Below, piece after piece: positions 7,546 to 9,870 of a stretch of 9,870 nt of DNA. Location of the stretch: the NCBI GenBank assembly GCA_009925045.1, contig RFQK01000038.1, forward strand, positions 1-9,870. The letters are read 5' to 3'. This DNA comes from Methylococcaceae bacterium (GTDB taxonomy: Bacteria; Pseudomonadota; Gammaproteobacteria; Methylococcales; Methylomonadaceae). Both the position numbers and the translations under genes were made by a program. Numbering within the stretch: the stretch's first letter is position 1; the number at the start of each line of letters is the position of its first letter. Under the pieces are notes generated by a model, which was given only the letters and a program-made list of their open reading frames with translations, was not told the origin of the DNA and made no database searches.

Positions 7546-8520
7546 ATGGATTTAAAATTTCTAGACTTTGAACAACCAATTGCAGAACTGCAAGCCAAAA
7601 TAGAAGAGTTGCGCAAAGTTGAATTCGATAACAATTTTGATATATCTGAAACCCTAAAGCAGCTTGAAGATAAGTGTGATTTACTCACTGAAAGTATATT
7701 TTCTGATCTTTCAGACTGGCAAATTTCGCAATTATCACGTCATCCTGGTCGCCCTTACACTCTGGATTATATCTCATTGATCTTTACAGATTTTCATGAG
7801 CTTCATGGTGATCGTGCTTTTGCTGATGATCCGGCTATCGTTTGTGGCCTGGCTCGTTTAGAGGATCAGCCTGTGGTGGTGATTGGCCATCAAAAAGGTC
7901 GGGATACCAAAGAGAAAATTCACCGCAATTTCGGTATGCCACGTCCTGAAGGTTATCGTAAAGCTTTAAGGGTAATGCGCCTGGCGGAACGTTTCCAATT
8001 GCCTATCATATGTTTAATCGACACACCGGGTGCTTATCCGGGGATCGGCGCCGAAGAACGTGGTCAAAGTGAGGCTATTGCCAGAAACTTGTTTGAAATG
8101 ACCACACTCAAAACGCCGATTATATGTACTGTCATCGGTGAAGGTGGTTCTGGTGGGGCGCTCGCGATTGGTGTTGGTGATCGTTTGCTGATGCTGGAAT
8201 ACAGTACTTATGCGGTGATTTCACCCGAAGGCTGTGCTTCAATTTTATGGAAAAGTGCTGATAAAGCTCAATTGGCCGCTGAGGCCATGGGCATAACATC
8301 TGATCGCGTACGTGAACAAGGCTTTTTGGATGAGGTTGTTCGTGAACCCGTTGGCGGCGGTCATCGGGATTTTGAACAAGTTTCTCAAAACCTAAAAGAT
8401 GCCTTAGTCAGGCATTTGAATGAATTAAACATAGAAGCCCAAAACATGGATAGACTGTTGGACAGGCGTTATCAACGTATCATGCGTTTCGGCTCATTCA
8501 TTGAAGAACAATCTAAATAA
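7546..8520 (+). CDS. accA: Acetyl-CoA carboxylase carboxyltransferase subunit alpha
   Basis: AccA pairs with AccD to form the carboxyltransferase, which moves the carboxyl group from carboxybiotin on AccB to acetyl-CoA, making malonyl-CoA for fatty-acid synthesis. I start it at ATG 7546 (324 residues; 319 in E. coli) because [16 protein letters not shown] aligns with the E. coli N-terminus. The frame is open back to an ATG at 7480, but those 22 extra codons resemble nothing in the family and would overlap the promoter region. After a charged helical N-terminus (about 10-60), the crotonase-type core shows [11 protein letters not shown] (114-124), DTPGAYPG (159-166), the oxyanion-forming [15 protein letters not shown] (198-212) and [11 protein letters not shown] (226-236). 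It ends with [12 protein letters not shown]. The ribosome binding site is weak (AGAG, 7538-7541). Confidence 0.97.
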   Translation: MDLKFLDFEQPIAELQAKIEELRKVEFDNNFDISETLKQLEDKCDLLTESIFSDLSDWQISQLSRHPGRPYTLDYISLIFTDFHELHGDRAFADDPAIVCGLARLEDQPVVVIGHQKGRDTKEKIHRNFGMPRPEGYRKALRVMRLAERFQLPIICLIDTPGAYPGIGAEERGQSEAIARNLFEMTTLKTPIICTVIGEGGSGGALAIGVGDRLLMLEYSTYAVISPEGCASILWKSADKAQLAAEAMGITSDRVREQGFLDEVVREPVGGGHRDFEQVSQNLKDALVRHLNELNIEAQNMDRLLDRRYQRIMRFGSFIEEQSK

Positions 8521-8530
8521 TTTAGCATTC

Positions 8531-8555
8531 AAGGCCGATTTTATCGGCCTTTTTT
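8531..8555 (+). terminator. Intrinsic terminator of accA
   Basis: A perfect 9-bp stem AAGGCCGAT / ATCGGCCTT (8531-8539 with 8543-8551) with a TTT loop is followed by a T-run ending at 8555. It begins ten bases after the accA stop codon and ends about ten bases before the proposed tilS start, so tilS must depend on read-through or on a promoter that I could not identify. Confidence 0.9.
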
Positions 8556-8565
8556 GTATCTCATA

Positions 8566-9870
8566 GTGGCTATTAATTCTCAAGACATCATTAACGCCAT
8601 ACCTAAGTCTGCTAAGACTGTTTACGTTGCCTATAGCGGTGGTGTGGATTCCCATGCATTACTACATATCCTCGCTCATTCTGCTTATCGGACTCGGATC
8701 GTTGCGGTCTATATCAATCATGGTCTTCAACCTGTAGCTGATGCATGGGGGCATCATTGCGCGAGTGTTTGTGAGCAACTACAGCTTAGTTTTTTGTCCA
8801 TATCTGTAAATGTTGCAAGGATTGCTGGTGAAAGTCTCGAAGAAGCGGCACGCAACGCTCGCTATGAGGCATTTAAGCCCTTGTTAGCTCAAGGGGATGT
8901 ATTACTGACAGCGCAACACGCTGACGATCAGGCTGAAACTTTTTTATTGCAAGTTCTAAGAGGTGCAGGGATTGCGGGTTTGGCCAGTATGCCCTTACAA
9001 GCCAATTTTGGAGCCGGCTTATTACTTAGACCTTTACTTTATTTTTCCAGACACGATGTTCTTGATTATGCGACCACTCATCAACTCGCATGGGTAGAAG
9101 ATTCCAGTAATCAGCAGGATCATTTTGATCGGAATTATTTACGTTTACATATTATGCCTTTGTTGCGTAAACGTTGGCCAGCTGTTGACAAAACCATATC
9201 CAGAAGCGCTGAACACTGTGCTGAAGCGATGGACTACCTTGATGCATTTGCTGCATTACATTTGCCCAACTTGTTGGATTCGGAAAATCGATTTAATTGC
9301 CTGATTCTGGGCGAATATGCGCCCAAACAGCAATTATTGCTAATCAGATATTGGTTGCGTAGTAATGGGCTTAAATCACCTTCTCAGGCGGTCTCCGAGG
9401 CAATTTTAAACCAGCTTGTCTATGCGCGCGCCGATGCAGAGCCATGTGTATCGATTCAAGGTTATGCCATACGCCGTTATCGCAATAAATTGTATTGTCT
9501 GGACTCTAGTGCATTGAAGCTGCCAATTACGACCACTCAGCTTTGGCAAACGTCACACCCAGTGCTTATGTTGGATAACGGACATTATTTATTCGCAGAG
9601 CCGGCTTCAGTTGGGATAAATGCAGAATTATGGCTTACCAGAGAAGTTACGCTCAAAGCGCGTCAAGGAGGGGAAAGGCTACGTTTGCCTAACAGGCAGG
9701 GGCGTCATGAACTAAAAAAACTGTATCAGGAGGCTGGAATTCCCCCTTGGGAACGTGATCTGCGGCCTATTATTTATCTGGATGGGGAGATTGCTGCAGT
9801 CGCTGGCTTGTGGGTGGACGCCGCGTTTTGGGCAGAAGAGGTCGACTGTATACAGGTTAAATGCTGTTAG
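8566..9870 (+). CDS. tilS: tRNA(Ile)-lysidine synthetase
   Basis: TilS uses ATP to attach lysine to C34 of tRNA-Ile with anticodon CAU, making lysidine so that the tRNA reads AUA and is charged with isoleucine; it is normally essential. From GTG 8566 the protein has 434 residues (432 in E. coli). The N-terminal PP-loop ATPase domain shows SGGVDS (24-29), NHGL (51-54), TAQHADDQAET (115-125) and EDSSNQQDHFDRNYLR (178-193). A central substrate-specificity domain follows, and the C-terminal domain shows RQGGERLRLPN and LKKLYQEAGIPPWERD (up to residue 398). No in-frame ATG exists near the start. TTG at 8554 is also open but lies in the terminator T-run, so GTG is preferred; neither has a Shine-Dalgarno. 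The stop codon is the last triplet of the window. Identity is secure; the exact start is uncertain. Confidence 0.95.
   Translation: MAINSQDIINAIPKSAKTVYVAYSGGVDSHALLHILAHSAYRTRIVAVYINHGLQPVADAWGHHCASVCEQLQLSFLSISVNVARIAGESLEEAARNARYEAFKPLLAQGDVLLTAQHADDQAETFLLQVLRGAGIAGLASMPLQANFGAGLLLRPLLYFSRHDVLDYATTHQLAWVEDSSNQQDHFDRNYLRLHIMPLLRKRWPAVDKTISRSAEHCAEAMDYLDAFAALHLPNLLDSENRFNCLILGEYAPKQQLLLIRYWLRSNGLKSPSQAVSEAILNQLVYARADAEPCVSIQGYAIRRYRNKLYCLDSSALKLPITTTQLWQTSHPVLMLDNGHYLFAEPASVGINAELWLTREVTLKARQGGERLRLPNRQGRHELKKLYQEAGIPPWERDLRPIIYLDGEIAAVAGLWVDAAFWAEEVDCIQVKCC

Noticed and set aside
7443..7688. 81-codon open frame on the - strand across the rarA-accA divergent region
   Set aside because: It overlaps the start of accA in antisense, is Ser/Cys/Leu-rich low-quality sequence with no family resemblance, and reflects codon bias of accA.
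8501..8528. Promoter for tilS at the end of accA (TTGAAG with TAGCAT)
   Set aside because: Both hexamers match at only four of six bases, and the transcript would immediately run into the terminator hairpin at 8531, so it would not give productive tilS expression.
8554..8565. TTG at 8554 as the start of tilS
   Set aside because: It lies in the T-run of the accA terminator, so most transcripts would end there; the GTG at 8566 gives a family-typical N-terminal length. It remains possible if read-through transcripts are used.

Overview
This window is a conserved chromosomal housekeeping segment from a gammaproteobacterium. The distal spc operon runs straight into the complete alpha operon in the enterobacterial gene order, and every protein is readable as a close homologue of its E. 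coli counterpart with near-identical length. Codon use leans visibly to A and T (many AAA, GAA, GGT, ATT). A methylotroph or other free-living gammaproteobacterium such as a Methylococcales member is possible, but that is a guess from overall protein feel; only the gammaproteobacterial placement is well supported.

Layout: bases 1-3169 hold the end of rplF, then rplR, rpsE, rpmD, rplO, secY and the 37-residue rpmJ (too short for most ORF filters). After a 75-base gap with a candidate internal promoter, bases 3245-6075 hold rpsM, rpsK, rpsD, rpoA and rplQ. All of these are on the + strand, tightly spaced, with recognisable Shine-Dalgarno sequences and two near-coupled junctions (rpmD/rplO share one base; rplO/secY are one base apart). 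A strong 15-bp hairpin with a T-run at 6089-6125 closes the operon. It is shared with the convergent rarA gene (7446 to 6124, - strand), whose stop codon lies partly in the T-run. rarA and accA then diverge from a 99-base intergenic region. accA ends in its own terminator (8531-8555), and tilS follows, starting at a non-ATG codon only about ten bases past that terminator; its stop codon is the last triplet of the window.

Functionally, the first twelve genes supply ribosomal proteins of both subunits, the SecY translocon channel and the RNA polymerase alpha subunit, so growth-rate control of translation, secretion and transcription capacity is combined. The remaining three are replication-stress/recombination (RarA), the alpha subunit of acetyl-CoA carboxylase carboxyltransferase (AccA), and tRNA-Ile lysidine synthetase (TilS).

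I found no undescribed biological system, mobile element, CRISPR array or RNA gene here. The points worth a second look are small and lie at gene junctions: an AUG-UGA start-stop overlapping the GTG start of secY, a possible promoter with extended -10 before rpsM, a nearly leaderless rarA, a phased 9-bp direct repeat before accA, and a tilS start without a ribosome binding site directly behind a terminator.
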